A DNA stretch of 64,000 nucleotides from Micropterus salmoides (lineage: Eukaryota > Chordata > Actinopteri > Centrarchiformes > Centrarchidae): positions 29,483,976-29,547,975 of the forward strand of contig NW_024040817.1 in assembly GCF_014851395.1 (NCBI RefSeq), read 5' to 3'. Shown here in pieces: positions 25,074 to 34,553 of this stretch. The position numbers were made by a program, and so were the translations under genes. Numbering within the stretch: the stretch's first letter is position 1; every line of letters starts with the position of its first letter. Below the pieces are notes generated by a model that saw only the letters and a list, made by a program, of their open reading frames with translations, was not told where the DNA came from and made no database searches.

Positions 25074-25788
25074 GGCATGACTAGTGTGTGTGAAACAAAG
25101 CCCTGTGCGCGGCGTGTTTACATGAAGCCCCTGCTGCTGCTGCGGCTCCTGCTGCTGCCTTCTGCTCAGGAGGAGACGAGGAGCACAGAGAGACCTCAGC
25201 AATCATGTGATAGATTTACCTCCACACGGGATGTTACAACTATAACCCTGCTGCAGCCGTGAATGGGGCAGAAACGTTATAAAAGAGTCAGGGATAAGCC
25301 GTAGTGGTATTTTAAGCCGTAAGAAAGCATATGCTAATTCAGTGTTTTATATATATAGCCGCATATTTACACTCGGACTTAGCCGCAAGTTAGCAACAGA
25401 CCCATGACCGGGAGACGTTTTTCTACAGTGTGAAATTTTAGCAGATTCTTTCCGCGTGCTTGACACATCAGGGCAATATTTCGTAACTGTTTTTTTGGGG
25501 GGAGTTTGACACTGCACTGTTGTTGTTGGTCAGTGGTTGGTCGCAGTTGCTGTCCGTGGTTCTGAAGTAGGTTATGAGGCTTCAGCTCAAGCTGAGCACG
25601 GTCATGTCAGTAGGCTATATTTTTGTCTTTACAGGCCTACACAATTTATTCAGTTCTATCTTTCTCTGTGAAAGAAAAATGTGTTTGGCGAAATGTCAGA
25701 ATATCTGTTTGTATAAGTATTAATGTGTCAATAACGTGACAATAAAACAAAAAGACAGCAAGGGTTCCTAAAGTGAGTGTAAAAATAC
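25074..25788. other. Divergent promoter region between rab42 and snhg12
   Basis: The two genes are transcribed away from each other from start sites about 0.8 kb apart. The rab42 side contains an imperfect CTG/CAG tract (25130-25160) in its 5' UTR. I see no further gene here. TAF12, which I recall near RAB42 in mammals, is absent from this interval. Confidence 0.5.
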
Positions 25789-25890
25789 ATATCCCATCAT
25801 GCAAGGGATCCATGTGAGCTATACGGGCCAATCAACGGGCTGCTGCTCGGCGCTAGTGTGTATAAAAGAACGCGACGCTCCCTTCGCTCG
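25789..25890 (+). promoter_or_regulatory. snhg12 promoter: ZNF143-like site, TATA box, 5'-TOP start
   Basis: ATCCCATCATGCAAGG (25791-25806) is a Staf/ZNF143-type site sharing the core CCCATCATGC with the U11 distal element. A strong TATAAAAG lies at 25861-25868. About 30 bp later comes a pyrimidine-rich start (CTCTCTTTC, 25891-25899), as in 5'-TOP transcripts. Vertebrate snoRNA host genes characteristically start with a TOP tract. Confidence 0.7.
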
Positions 25891-26212
25891 CTCTCTTTCA
25901 CTTCAAGTCTTCCAAGAGGAAAAGTAGCGCAAACTCAGAACACGGGTAAGGCCCCAACTAGTGTTTCTTTAACTCAATTTATATCTACAAGCATGCGTTT
26001 GTCTTACTGAAGAGTTTAATGTACTTAAGGTTTTGTCTAGCCGAAGCTACGTAAGTAATCAACACTAGCTGTTAACTGTTAAACTGACATTAGTTTATGT
26101 GAATTAGCTACTGTAGTTATAAGACCAGGTAATGCTTCAGGATGAGTAACCACACGAAGGTAAAATTGCGTTTACGATAACCCAAGTTGCATCAAGCTGG
26201 GCTTGTCTTATT

Positions 26213-26271
26213 AAAAAAAAAAGAAAAGACTAACGTTATAACCTAACGTTAGTCTTTTTTTCTTTTTTTTT
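26213..26271. repeat. Inverted repeat in snhg12 intron 1
   Basis: AGACTAACGTT (26227-26237) and AACGTTAGTCT (26245-26255) are exact complements around a 7-nt loop. Oligo-A on the left and oligo-T on the right, each with an equivalent interruption, extend the arms to about 25 bp. The CTAACGTTA motif recurs across the intron. Confidence 0.85.
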
Positions 26272-26780
26272 CGCCCAAGCGAACGTTAGCCGAGCTAAAT
26301 GTTAGCGCTAATGCTCGTGAACCACGTGGTTAACTTTCAGCCCGTCCTTAAGAAACTGGTTCATAATTTTGTTCCCTTAAAACAGTTAACTACTTTACTG
26401 GTACATTAGTGTACCTAGCCCGATGAGCGTAAACGTTTAACTCCTAACGTTACTCAGATGGTAACTGACCTTACGTGTAATTACAAAACACAACCTGGCG
26501 ATGGAGGCAACGTAATAGTGCTAACGTTACCTTACCTCCTAACAGTCAATACTATAGTGTTAAAATTTTAAATGACTTCATCAAAATAACGATGATTTTC
26601 TAATTGCGCTGGCTTCATCGTATATCACTAGAATATACAATGACTGGCTTTTGTCTTTTCTCCACAGGGTCAACCCATAATTGGAGCTCTGCCCAGCCCC
26701 TCTAATCATGGCTATCTGTATAGACTGCAGGTCAGGGTTTTTTGTTTTCTCTTGTCAGGACTTCATATCGTGTCTAAGTA

Positions 26781-26917
26781 ACCGGCTCCTATCGAAGCCG
26801 TTCATGCTCTCATGTAGCAGTGAACGGTCAACAGGAAGCCAAAATGAAGACTTTCACCGACGGTCGCTGTTCAGTTTAAAAATAACTGCTCCAGCAACAT
26901 TTAGGGGAAGGACACTT
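26781..26917 (+). ncRNA. Box H/ACA snoRNA candidate in snhg12 intron 2
   Basis: Two hairpins flank an H box AAATGA (26842-26847), and an ACA box (26912-26914) ends three nt before the proposed 3' end. The 5' hairpin has CCGTTCA (26798-26804) pairing with TGAACGG (26821-26827) above an internal loop and a GGCT/AGCC lower stem. The 3' hairpin pairs GCTG..CAGTT with AACTG..CAGC above a pocket, with a lower CTTTC/GAAGG stem. The length of about 137 nt is typical. I could not assign it to SNORA16, SNORA44 or SNORA61 (the human SNHG12 H/ACA RNAs) or name its pseudouridylation target. Confidence 0.6.
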
Positions 26918-27081
26918 GAAACCAAATCATAGGGTTAACTTGTTGTACGCATGTTTAAGTGACGGTAACTCAACACTTCAATCTTTCTGCAGGTGTTGGG
27001 AAATGAAGATGGAAGGGCAAAACACGAAAATGACCTTCTCATGAAGGTAACATCCTGATCTACATTAAACGTGAACACTCC

Positions 27082-27147
27082 TGGCTGTGATGACAAACTT
27101 GCCCTCACTGAGATTAATCTTGATTGAGACATTATTTTACTGAGCCA
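27082..27147 (+). ncRNA. Box C/D snoRNA with predicted 18S guide, snhg12 intron 3
   Basis: The C box GTGATGA (27087-27093) and D box CTGA (27140-27143) are closed by a TGGC/GCCA terminal stem. There is an internal D' CTGA (27108-27111) and a weak C' (TTGATTGA). The ten nt ACTTGCCCTC upstream of D' complement the conserved 18S rRNA segment GAGGGCAAGU. The fifth-nucleotide rule points to the middle G of GGG. From memory this corresponds to human 18S Gm601, a SNORD103 target. The D-box guide has no target I recognise. I recall only one C/D RNA in human SNHG12, so this may be an additional fish member. Confidence 0.72.
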
Positions 27148-27334
27148 CATTTGCTTTATTGAAGTTTTAATAAAGCTGTGAAAGAATATATGTAAACTAC
27201 TTCCTTGCTCCCTTTAGGTGACCTCATGGCAGCACCTGAAGAGACTAGGTGCCACTCCAGGCTGACAAAGATGAACTAATGAGAACGTCTCACGTCAAGG
27301 TAAAATGACTGGCTAATTTAGTCCACATTAGCAT

Positions 27335-27466
27335 ACAGCATGCTATCCTAAGGACCAGTGCTTGACTGTAGCTCTAGGTTCTCCAAGTGCATGCAAGAGA
27401 ATTGGGTGGTCTTTGACTGTTGTGGCCCCTTCGTGCCATCAGCAGCCACTCTACTGTCCTACAGAG
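27335..27466 (+). ncRNA. Box H/ACA snoRNA candidate in snhg12 intron 4
   Basis: An H box AGAGAA (27396-27401) and an ACA (27461-27463) sit three nt from the proposed 3' end. The 3' hairpin pairs GGGTGG with CCACTC and TGTGGC with GCCATCA around loop CCCTTCGT. The 5' hairpin pairs GCATGC with GCATGC and GTGCTTG with CAAGTGC (two wobbles). The length is about 132 nt. Spacing of the pocket to the ACA box is plausible but not perfect, so this is less certain than the C/D RNAs. Its target is not assigned. Confidence 0.45.
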
Positions 27467-27486
27467 CTGCTGCTAGTGCAGCAGCT
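27465..27486. repeat. Perfect 9-bp hairpin just after the H/ACA candidate
   Basis: AGCTGCTGC and GCAGCAGCT pair exactly around TAGT. It begins within the last bases of the intron-4 H/ACA candidate. It could be a processing structure or part of a differently bounded snoRNA. Confidence 0.8.
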
Positions 27487-27636
27487 GGAAGTAATAAACA
27501 TGCTAAAGCTGGTTTTAATTAAGTTTCTTCTGTAGGAATCATCTGCTCGTATCAGTGTCTTGGGGCCGTAGGGGCTCTCAATTGTTCCTGGGTTGTGAAG
27601 GTATGTAAACGTGTTGGTCATGTGCAAGTTGTCCTT

Positions 27637-27707
27637 CTGATCAGTGATGACCACATAACACAATGAGGACTGTTGGATGAAGCTTGCGGATATGGGACTG
27701 AGATCAG
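27637..27707 (+). ncRNA. snord99: Box C/D snoRNA SNORD99-like, snhg12 intron 5
   Basis: The terminal stem CTGATC (27637-27642) pairs exactly with GATCAG (27702-27707) next to C box GTGATGA (27644-27650) and D box CTGA (27698-27701). A C'-like GGATGA is at 27675-27680. The guide TGCGGATATGGG (27685-27696) is fully complementary to 12 nt of the conserved 28S rRNA segment CCCAUAUCCGCA. The fifth-nucleotide rule targets the A of CCCA. Counting along 28S from memory puts this at about A2774, the site I recall for SNORD99. It should direct 2'-O-methylation of that adenosine in the nucleolus. Confidence 0.82.
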
Positions 27708-27972
27708 CCCTTCATTAACTGGCTCCAAAGGCTTGTGAATTGCACTAAATCCACTTTATTTTATTTCAGATCCAGAAACATGCCGGCAGAAGCACGAACA
27801 AGTGACTTGGGAATCCAAGGTTGTCTAGCTTCGCTGCTGCAGGCATTCATCTTCACCTGAACTGACTTGTACCTGCAGTGCAGCTAACAAGACTATTACT
27901 ACTTAAAGGCATGGTCATTTTGTGGCTGTGGTCAACCACTTACTACTGGTATTGTGTTTAATCAGTTTTCAA

Positions 27973-28472
27973 NNNNNNNNNNNNNNNNNNNNNNNNNNNN
28001 NNNNNNNNNNNNNNNNNNNNNNNNNNNNNNNNNNNNNNNNNNNNNNNNNNNNNNNNNNNNNNNNNNNNNNNNNNNNNNNNNNNNNNNNNNNNNNNNNNNN
28101 NNNNNNNNNNNNNNNNNNNNNNNNNNNNNNNNNNNNNNNNNNNNNNNNNNNNNNNNNNNNNNNNNNNNNNNNNNNNNNNNNNNNNNNNNNNNNNNNNNNN
28201 NNNNNNNNNNNNNNNNNNNNNNNNNNNNNNNNNNNNNNNNNNNNNNNNNNNNNNNNNNNNNNNNNNNNNNNNNNNNNNNNNNNNNNNNNNNNNNNNNNNN
28301 NNNNNNNNNNNNNNNNNNNNNNNNNNNNNNNNNNNNNNNNNNNNNNNNNNNNNNNNNNNNNNNNNNNNNNNNNNNNNNNNNNNNNNNNNNNNNNNNNNNN
28401 NNNNNNNNNNNNNNNNNNNNNNNNNNNNNNNNNNNNNNNNNNNNNNNNNNNNNNNNNNNNNNNNNNNNNNNN
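27973..28472. other. Assembly gap, exactly 500 N
   Basis: The 500-N run is a round size, so the true length is probably unknown. The end of snhg12 lies in or beyond it. The sequence right after it is a dispersed repeat (see 28473), which probably caused the break. Confidence 0.98.
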
Positions 28473-28515
28473 AATTAAACCATGTAAACCTGTTCTGGTA
28501 CTCTAAATAAGAATT
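28473..28515. repeat. End of a dispersed repeat also present at 41780-41825
   Basis: AATTAAACCATGTAAACCTG and the following TGGTACTCTAAATAAGAATTT occur at both sites with one substitution, so two copies of a family lie 13 kb apart. Confidence 0.85.
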
Positions 28516-28529
28516 TTCCAAAGAAGAGA

Positions 28530-29135
28530 GAATAATTTGCTACAGTAGTGGCTGTAGTAGTATTATCAGTAGCACTAGAGTAGCAGCAATAGGATGGTAT
28601 TAGTAGCAACACTATTATAAGTAGCAGCAGTAACAGTGGTAGTAGCAGTTGTAGCAGCTACAGGTGTAGAAGTAGTTGGGGATAGGCATTGATAGTAGCA
28701 GCAATAACAGCAGTAGCATTGTTAGTTTTAATAAAAGTAGTAGTATAGTATTTAGCAGTTGCAACAGAAATAGCAGTAGTAGTAGTATTAATGGTAGTAG
28801 TACAAGTACTAGCTAGTGGCAGTAGCACAGAAAAGTGGTGGCTGCGGTGGTACTTGTAGTAGCATTAGTAGTATTAATAGAAGCAGTATTGGGGTCATTC
28901 CTATGTTCTCAGGGTCCTGTGTTCCCCAGATTTACATGGCACATTATGGGAACATGATAAAGGGTCCTATGTTCCCCCTGTTCTAAGGTTAGGGTTAGGG
29001 GGTTAGGATCCTGGGAACAGTGGTACTTGTAGTTGTATTCGTTGCAGTAGTAGCAGTAGCTGCAGTGGTAATATAGGCCAACAAGCACAAGTAGGAGCAG
29101 CAGCAGTTGTAGCTGGTAGTAGTTGTATTAGCTGC
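28530..29135. repeat. Degenerate GTA/GCA trinucleotide tract with an inserted GTTCCC motif block
   Basis: AGTAGCAGC- and GTAGTA-like triplets run for about 600 bp without long exact arrays. At 28920-29010 the pattern is replaced by GGGTCCTRTGTTCCCC repeats and a GGTTAGGGTTAGGG stretch, a separate dispersed fish repeat. Confidence 0.75.
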
Positions 29136-30643
29136 AGCATTTATATTGACTGAGATATCAGAAACCATTTAGGACAATCTAAGTTGCTCGTTCTGCAGTT
29201 AGAGGCCTCCTTGCTGCTTGGTCGGGCTGTTTTCCAGGCAGTAACAGGCTCTGTGGTCACGTGTCTGGGTGGTCAGGGAGGTCAGGGAGGTGGGAAGGGA
29301 AGCAGAGGGGAAAATCACATGTTCCCAGGAATGCTAGGCTCTGTTGTGGGTGAGCAGTGGGAAGCTCATGGCCATCAGCATGAAAACATTGGAGGAGCTC
29401 AGTTAATTTCAGGATGGAGCGGAACGGACCACATTTCAAGACTGATTATGTTGCTTACAAGGAGAATAATGTGGATATGGGTATTTATTCATGTGATTTA
29501 AATTTCTGAAGGCCAAAGCCAATACCAGTATATTTGGACTGAAGCTGCCAATCGTTTCAATTACATCTTACATTATGATGATCACATTGCATGATATGAG
29601 TGTTTTTTCCCTCATAGTTTTCCAGGAGTAACGGAAATGGTTAAAAAAACAAGCATGCCGATTGGCCGAAAAGGAGTTCTGTGAATCCACACAGACTGGA
29701 GGTGAAACTGAACTGCAAGAACTGAAATTGAATTGTGAGAACTTTGAGGACTAAACGTGAAAGTATATGGAGAGTTGAAATTTTTAATGAGGATCAAATA
29801 CAGTTTCAGGGCAACTGAATTCAGTTTCACGATATTACTTTGAGTTTCAAATTTATTGGAATTCAGTACCAAACTAATCAATTAAATTTCAAAGTATGCT
29901 ATTCAGATTGAATTTTTCAATTCAATTATTCAAGTTAAACAATACAAATTCAAATTATGTGATTCATGTTCAGTTTTTTTATGCAATTATTCAAGTTGAG
30001 CAATTCAAATTCAGTCTCTAGTGACACATTTCAATCCTGTTGAATAACAAAAATCACAACACATGTCATCAGTCAAACTGCCGAGATGGATGAAATTAAC
30101 GGTATAATTAAAAAAACCCTCTTCCATGACCACTTCACTGCCTTTATTGCTGATCTTATGATCTGCAGTTTGCCTTTAGCTTGTAGAGCTTCAGCTCACA
30201 CTGAGAGGGAGAAGCAGGCCTCTGTCATCTCCATATAGAAGCGACCTGCTATTGCCTCTGGCTTATTGAATTCCCTCTAGTCACCACAGGAAGAAAATCC
30301 TAATTGACAATTTCACACTGGCTCCTTCCCTCCCCCGTTATTCATTTCCTATCATTAGTCCATGATGGGTCTTAACTGTATTCCATCTCTTTATTAAAAT
30401 GACTTACACATTTCCTCCTCTTCCCCCATCACCAGTGCCCTGCTTGCCGCTGCGCTTGGAGTGCCCTTGTGAGCCTAGTCTTTGAGGAGTGCGCTGAATT
30501 GGTTGTATAATTGTCAGTTACGTAACTGAGTGAATTAGGCAGGAGATATGTTTAAATTGAGGGCACGGAAGATGGTGGCAGTGAAGAATGCTGTGTTTTA
30601 GCTTTTTGCCTAGCAGAATAAAGGGGGAGGAGAGTTTGTCCAT

Positions 30644-30693
<50 letters not shown>

Positions 30694-31549
30694 CAACAGC
30701 AGTGAGGGATGGAAAAGGAAAGACAGAAACAGATAAAGCTAGTGTGCAGCAGAGGGATAGATGCGTAGGCATGGTGTAACAGCATGAGTCATCACAACTT
30801 AGCTGATGGACGTGTGGCCTGAATCCAAAGAGGCCCCCCTCCTGGGAACCTACTGTATCTCTAAAAATTTTCCTGTTAAACCATTTAAAGTAGTAATCCC
30901 AAATAACGTTTTTATTTAGCTCCCATGTTGTGTTGCTGTTGTGTTTTTTCACTGCATTACCCAGAGATCACCTGTCAATCAATGTGTGGGCAGTACTGTG
31001 ATTTATTTTCCTATTTCCTTTTCTGTCATTGAAGTTTGACTTTCTATAATTACTGCTTTATCTGCCTCTGTCAGCCATGTTGGCTATTAACGATCTATTC
31101 CAAACAAACTGGAGATGTAAAATTGATCTTTTCCTGTATGCTGGAGGAGTTTTCTGAAGAAGACCAACAGATTATTTAAATGAAGTGAAGCTGTAATGAT
31201 AATGAGTGAAATTAATCAATAGTTACATGAGAAGATCAATAGCACTGGTGTCTGAATGGTAAAGCTACTGTCAGGAGCCTGTTTACTTACCAAGACTGGA
31301 AACAAATGTAGGTAAGGTAGGTAACAAATTAGGCCTAAAAACACCTCCAAACTAGTTAACACTTCATATTTTGTTCTTTTAAAATTTGTACAAAAAAGAA
31401 AAGCTGTGGTTTTAAGGGGGCTCATGCCTGGTTAGCTGTTTCCTCCAGTTTCCAGAGCTATAAGCTAACCAGCTGCTGGTGCTAGTATGGAGAGAAATTT
31501 GTTTCAAAACTGGTGTCAAATGCATGTTACATGATCCACAAATCAAAAC
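29136..31549. other. Gene-free stretch with low-complexity DNA and a microsatellite
   Basis: No gene was found. From 29660 to 30025 the sequence is rich in TTCAATTC/GAATTGAA words, with a roughly 50-bp segment (ATTCAAGTT...CAATWCAAATTCA) repeated near 29925 and 29990. A (GT)n run lies at 30648-30692. The GT/CA-spanning frames there are artefacts of the repeat. Confidence 0.6.
30648..30692. repeat. (GT)n microsatellite, about 22 units
   Basis: Uninterrupted TG dinucleotides over 45 bp; likely polymorphic. Confidence 0.97.
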
Positions 31550-32229
31550 ACAAATTACATATCCAACGAAGGTTAAAATCAAGGGCAACTGGACTTGGTT
31601 GAAGATACTGGAAGACGTTTCGTCCCTCATCCAAAGGACTTCTTCAGTTCTGACTGACTGGCAGGGAAACTCAGCTATTTGACCTCAGTGGGGTCGTTTG
31701 CCAGGATCATCGATACCGCTGGTTCGTTAGTGTTCCTTGTTGCTGTGACGACAGTCGTTACAGTCGTTAAGACTACCTGTGGCCAAGACTGAACGACCAT
31801 CGTTGGTATCTTCACCTGAGGCCAATAGGTTACGTTTGTTGAGTTTCCTGGGAAGAGATGAAAGGACAGCATTGTAAGTGGGGGATAAGTGGTGGCGTAG
31901 ACCCCCTCCTCTGTTCAATGACGGCTTCTCAAACATTCATTCATTGAACAGGGGAGGGGGTCTACGCCACCACTTGCCACGACTATAACGACTGTCGTCA
32001 CAGCAACAAGGAACACTAACGAACCAGCGGTATCGATGACCCGGGATAACGACCCCACTGAGGTTAAATAGCTGAGTTTCCCTGCCAGTCAGTCAGAACT
32101 GAAGAAGTCCTTTGGATGAGGGACGACACGTCTTCCAGTATCTTCAACCAAGTCCAGTTGCCCTTGACTTTAACCTTTGTTGGATAACTATGACCTGGAT
32201 GACTGAGAATCTTCATAGACAAATTACAT
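31550..32229. mobile_element. Palindromic Penelope-like retroelement insertion with 11-bp target duplication
   Basis: Two copies of the same 3' region lie head to head. The left arm (31561 to about 31935) reads on minus and the right arm (about 31936-32218) on plus. The left copy encodes, on minus, EKPSLNRGGGLRHHLSP and AVLSSLPRKL, which I recognise as the C-terminal end of fish Penelope-type proteins after the GIY-YIG nuclease. Both arms carry the tail with CGTCCCTCATCCAAAGGACT-type sequence. The insert is bounded by ACAAATTACAT at 31550-31560 and 32219-32229. The right copy lacks about 115 bp present in the left. Inverted, truncated copies with variable target duplications are typical of Penelope-like elements. 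It is not functional. Confidence 0.8.
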
Positions 32230-32253
32230 ATATATATATATATATATATATAT
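32228..32253. repeat. (AT)n microsatellite at the retroelement junction
   Basis: Thirteen AT units begin inside the right-hand target duplication. Confidence 0.95.
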
Positions 32254-33165
32254 GTCTTCAGTCATAGACGTATCTTCTCATCTAGAAAGCGAGAGTTACT
32301 AACAAGTTACCATTTCCCAAAATGTTACTGCTTTAAGAAACATTTCACAAACTTTAAATACAACTTTATTTTCAACTTTCACTTCAAACAAAGTTGGTCG
32401 TAATAGTTGTGAAAATTTTCCTAATGTAAGATTGAATTAATTGGTTGTAATGTACTTTATTAATTAAATCCAAATGGATTCTGTACTCTCTTTAAATGTG
32501 CTTTTGTGCCCTTGTTATATGCCACTTAATGTTTGCATCAGCTACGCTGTGTCACTGAGGTTAATGTAAAGCTTACAACTTATGAAATGTTAACTCTGTG
32601 TTTTTGATTTATTCAGTGTACAGAGTGTGTGTGGGCACTAAACAGGTGACGAATGCAATCTACCCACTGTATTAAAAGCACCTACATGAACTTGGAAATC
32701 TTAGCAGTTCCTAGGGATGACAGGCAGCTCTGAAATATTGTATAACATATGGATAACAGAGTTCAAGGTAAATTTATGTCTGTATTTGTATGGGTACTGT
32801 ATTGTTTACAATGTTGCTAAAAAGTGATTCTATATTTATGATGATATTTATGATTTATAGGCAGTATGCTATGAATTTGTTTTAATTTACTATGTATTCT
32901 GACTGGGCCAGAACCTTTCCACTTACGGATACTCAGTGAAATTTCAAATGTAACTATTGCCATTCTAAAGGGCAATAAGTAATATTTTGTCATTGAATTT
33001 GGACGACTTCAAAGAGTCAAACATTTCCCCCAGGAGTTGGTGGAGACCAAATCAGATCTAAAAGCTGAGTGAATAATGCACCAACGTTCATCAGCTTCAA
33101 ATATCAAAAAATGTATGACTTTTTTGTTTGTAGTGGCACCTCAAGTAGAAAAATTAAATAAATGT
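32254..33165. other. Gene-free stretch
   Basis: AT-rich sequence with no open frame of interest, no RNA gene and no repeat I recognise. Confidence 0.5.
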
Positions 33166-33446
33166 TCTCCCTGAGTCCGCGTGGGTTCTCTCCGGGTGCT
33201 CCGGCTTCCTCCCACCGTCCAAAGACATGCAGTCTAGGTTAACTGGTGACTCCAAAATTGTCCTTAGGTGTGGATGTGAGTGTGACTGGTTGTTTGTCTA
33301 TGTGTGGCCCTGCGATGGACTGGTGACCTGTCCAGGGTATACCCCGCCTTTCGCCAAATGTAAGCTGGGATTGGCTCCAGCCCCCCGCGACCCTGTATAC
33401 AGGATAATACGCAGGATAAGTGGTTGACGATGGATGGATGGACATC
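33166..33446 (+). mobile_element. L2-like LINE 3' end with GGAT tail
   Basis: The block CGGCTTCCTCCCACCGTCC, AAAGACATGCA, GGCCCTGCGATGGACTGG, GGGATTGGCTCCAGCCCCCC and AGGATAAGTGGTTGACGATGG ends in GGATGGATGG. This is the familiar 3' end shared by fish L2/CR1-like LINEs and SINEs that borrow their tails. Only this tail is present. Confidence 0.75.
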
Positions 33447-34030
33447 ATATATCATAACCAGATAAAAGCTTGGTCAAAGTGGGTATCAGAGCTAAGGCCA
33501 AAGTAACAAAATTGGCTCCTTGGAGAAGAGGAGTACTTGAGCTGTTAAGAAAGTTCTTACATTCTGGGAACAGTTCACCTTCAGCAAAAAAGCTTACGCC
33601 AGTTGAAGTGTCCTAAAATGTGAAACAATTAAAAACATGATGAAGGCAGAGAATCAAACATCTGGTTAGCTAATCTATAAATTAATGTCTTTCTATCTGC
33701 TATGTAGTTTAATCTACACTCCTTTAGTTCTGGTTCTTTTAAATGGCAAGACATTAACCATTCACCCTTGAACCTGAACAGCTAATGTTGAGAACAAAGC
33801 AAATTAAATGTCATGCTGTAAAAGTGTTTGGAATATGCCACAGTGTTTGGAGTATGCCACAGATAAAGCGGTCTGATTTTCATTTTTAAACAGTATTGGT
33901 CTTGTTGGAAGTGTTGAGATCAAACAAAAAAGGCATTTAAAAAAAATTAGGAAGCTAATAGCCTCTTAATCAGAGTAGTAGCCTATTATACGAAGGCTAT
34001 GAATTCTATTAAACAAAGTAAATAGAGAGG

Positions 34031-34553
34031 CTAAGTCCCTCCACTTCCGGTGGACTACCATGGGACCGTACTTCGGAAAATATATGTACGGTAGTCAATG
34101 GCAAGAGACAACTAATTTTTTGATCCCGTTTGAATTGTGCTCTGAATTACACATATGATGATGGTCAATTCAAAATGTACATTTAAAAGTAAAGGAAGTC
34201 GCAGTTGGATTTAAAACTGTTTAAGTATAAGACTGTGAAAATCCATAATTAAAAATACCACAAACCCAAAAGTTGTGTTTGTGACATAACTTTTTCTCTC
34301 AATGACTGAAGCTAACGTTACTGAAACAAACGTCACTGAACTTACATGAGAAGATGATAAAAAGGACCAAGAGTCGTTGGATTAAACACATCAGGTGAGG
34401 TGAGAAATAGATTTCTGCGTGGAACATAGCTAAGTTAACATCATGTGTGTAAAATTCAGGGCACAGTTCAAACAGATCACTTTCCACTGACTACTATAGT
34501 ATTGTTTTCCAAAATAAGGTCCCATGGGCCGGGAGCAGAAGCGAGTGACTTAG
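34031..34553. mobile_element. MITE-like element with imperfect inverted ends, 523 bp
   Basis: The left end CTAAGTCCCTCCACTTCC...CCATGGGACC and the inverted right end CTAAGTCACTCGCTTCTG...CCATGGGACC form about 35-bp imperfect terminal repeats. No clear target duplication was found, and the interior is AT-rich and non-coding. Superfamily not assigned. Confidence 0.6.

Larger units (their letters stand above)
25891..27972 (+). ncRNA. snhg12: snoRNA host gene, spliced non-coding RNA (snhg12-like); 3' end in gap
   Basis: Proposed exons are 25891-25946, 26668-26730, 26993-27046, 27218-27299, 27535-27600, and 27770 into the gap at 27973. All have GT-AG borders and are only 54-82 nt long apart from the last. 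Joined, they show no meaningful reading frame. Four introns carry one snoRNA-like sequence each: H/ACA, C/D, H/ACA, C/D. The last is a SNORD99-type guide, and SNORD99 is housed by SNHG12 in human. Position and orientation relative to rab42, rnu11 and gmeb1 also fit SNHG12. The exons probably have no conserved role beyond making splicing release the snoRNAs, and the TOP start would link output to ribosome production. Intron 1 (721 bp) contains no snoRNA I could recognise. Confidence 0.82.

Noticed and set aside
24852..25202. N-terminally extended rab42 start upstream of MDILWQYQF
   Set aside because: The extra stretch is CAG-repeat leader. The Rab family starts shortly before the P-loop.
27922..28521. 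Long frames across the N run
   Set aside because: They consist of unknown bases only.
28990..29010. GGTTAGGGTTAGGG as telomeric repeat
   Set aside because: Only two or three degenerate units inside a dispersed fish repeat.
28530..29135. GTA/GCA-rich tract as a CRISPR-like or satellite array
   Set aside because: No regular unit or spacers; it is degenerate trinucleotide DNA in a eukaryote.
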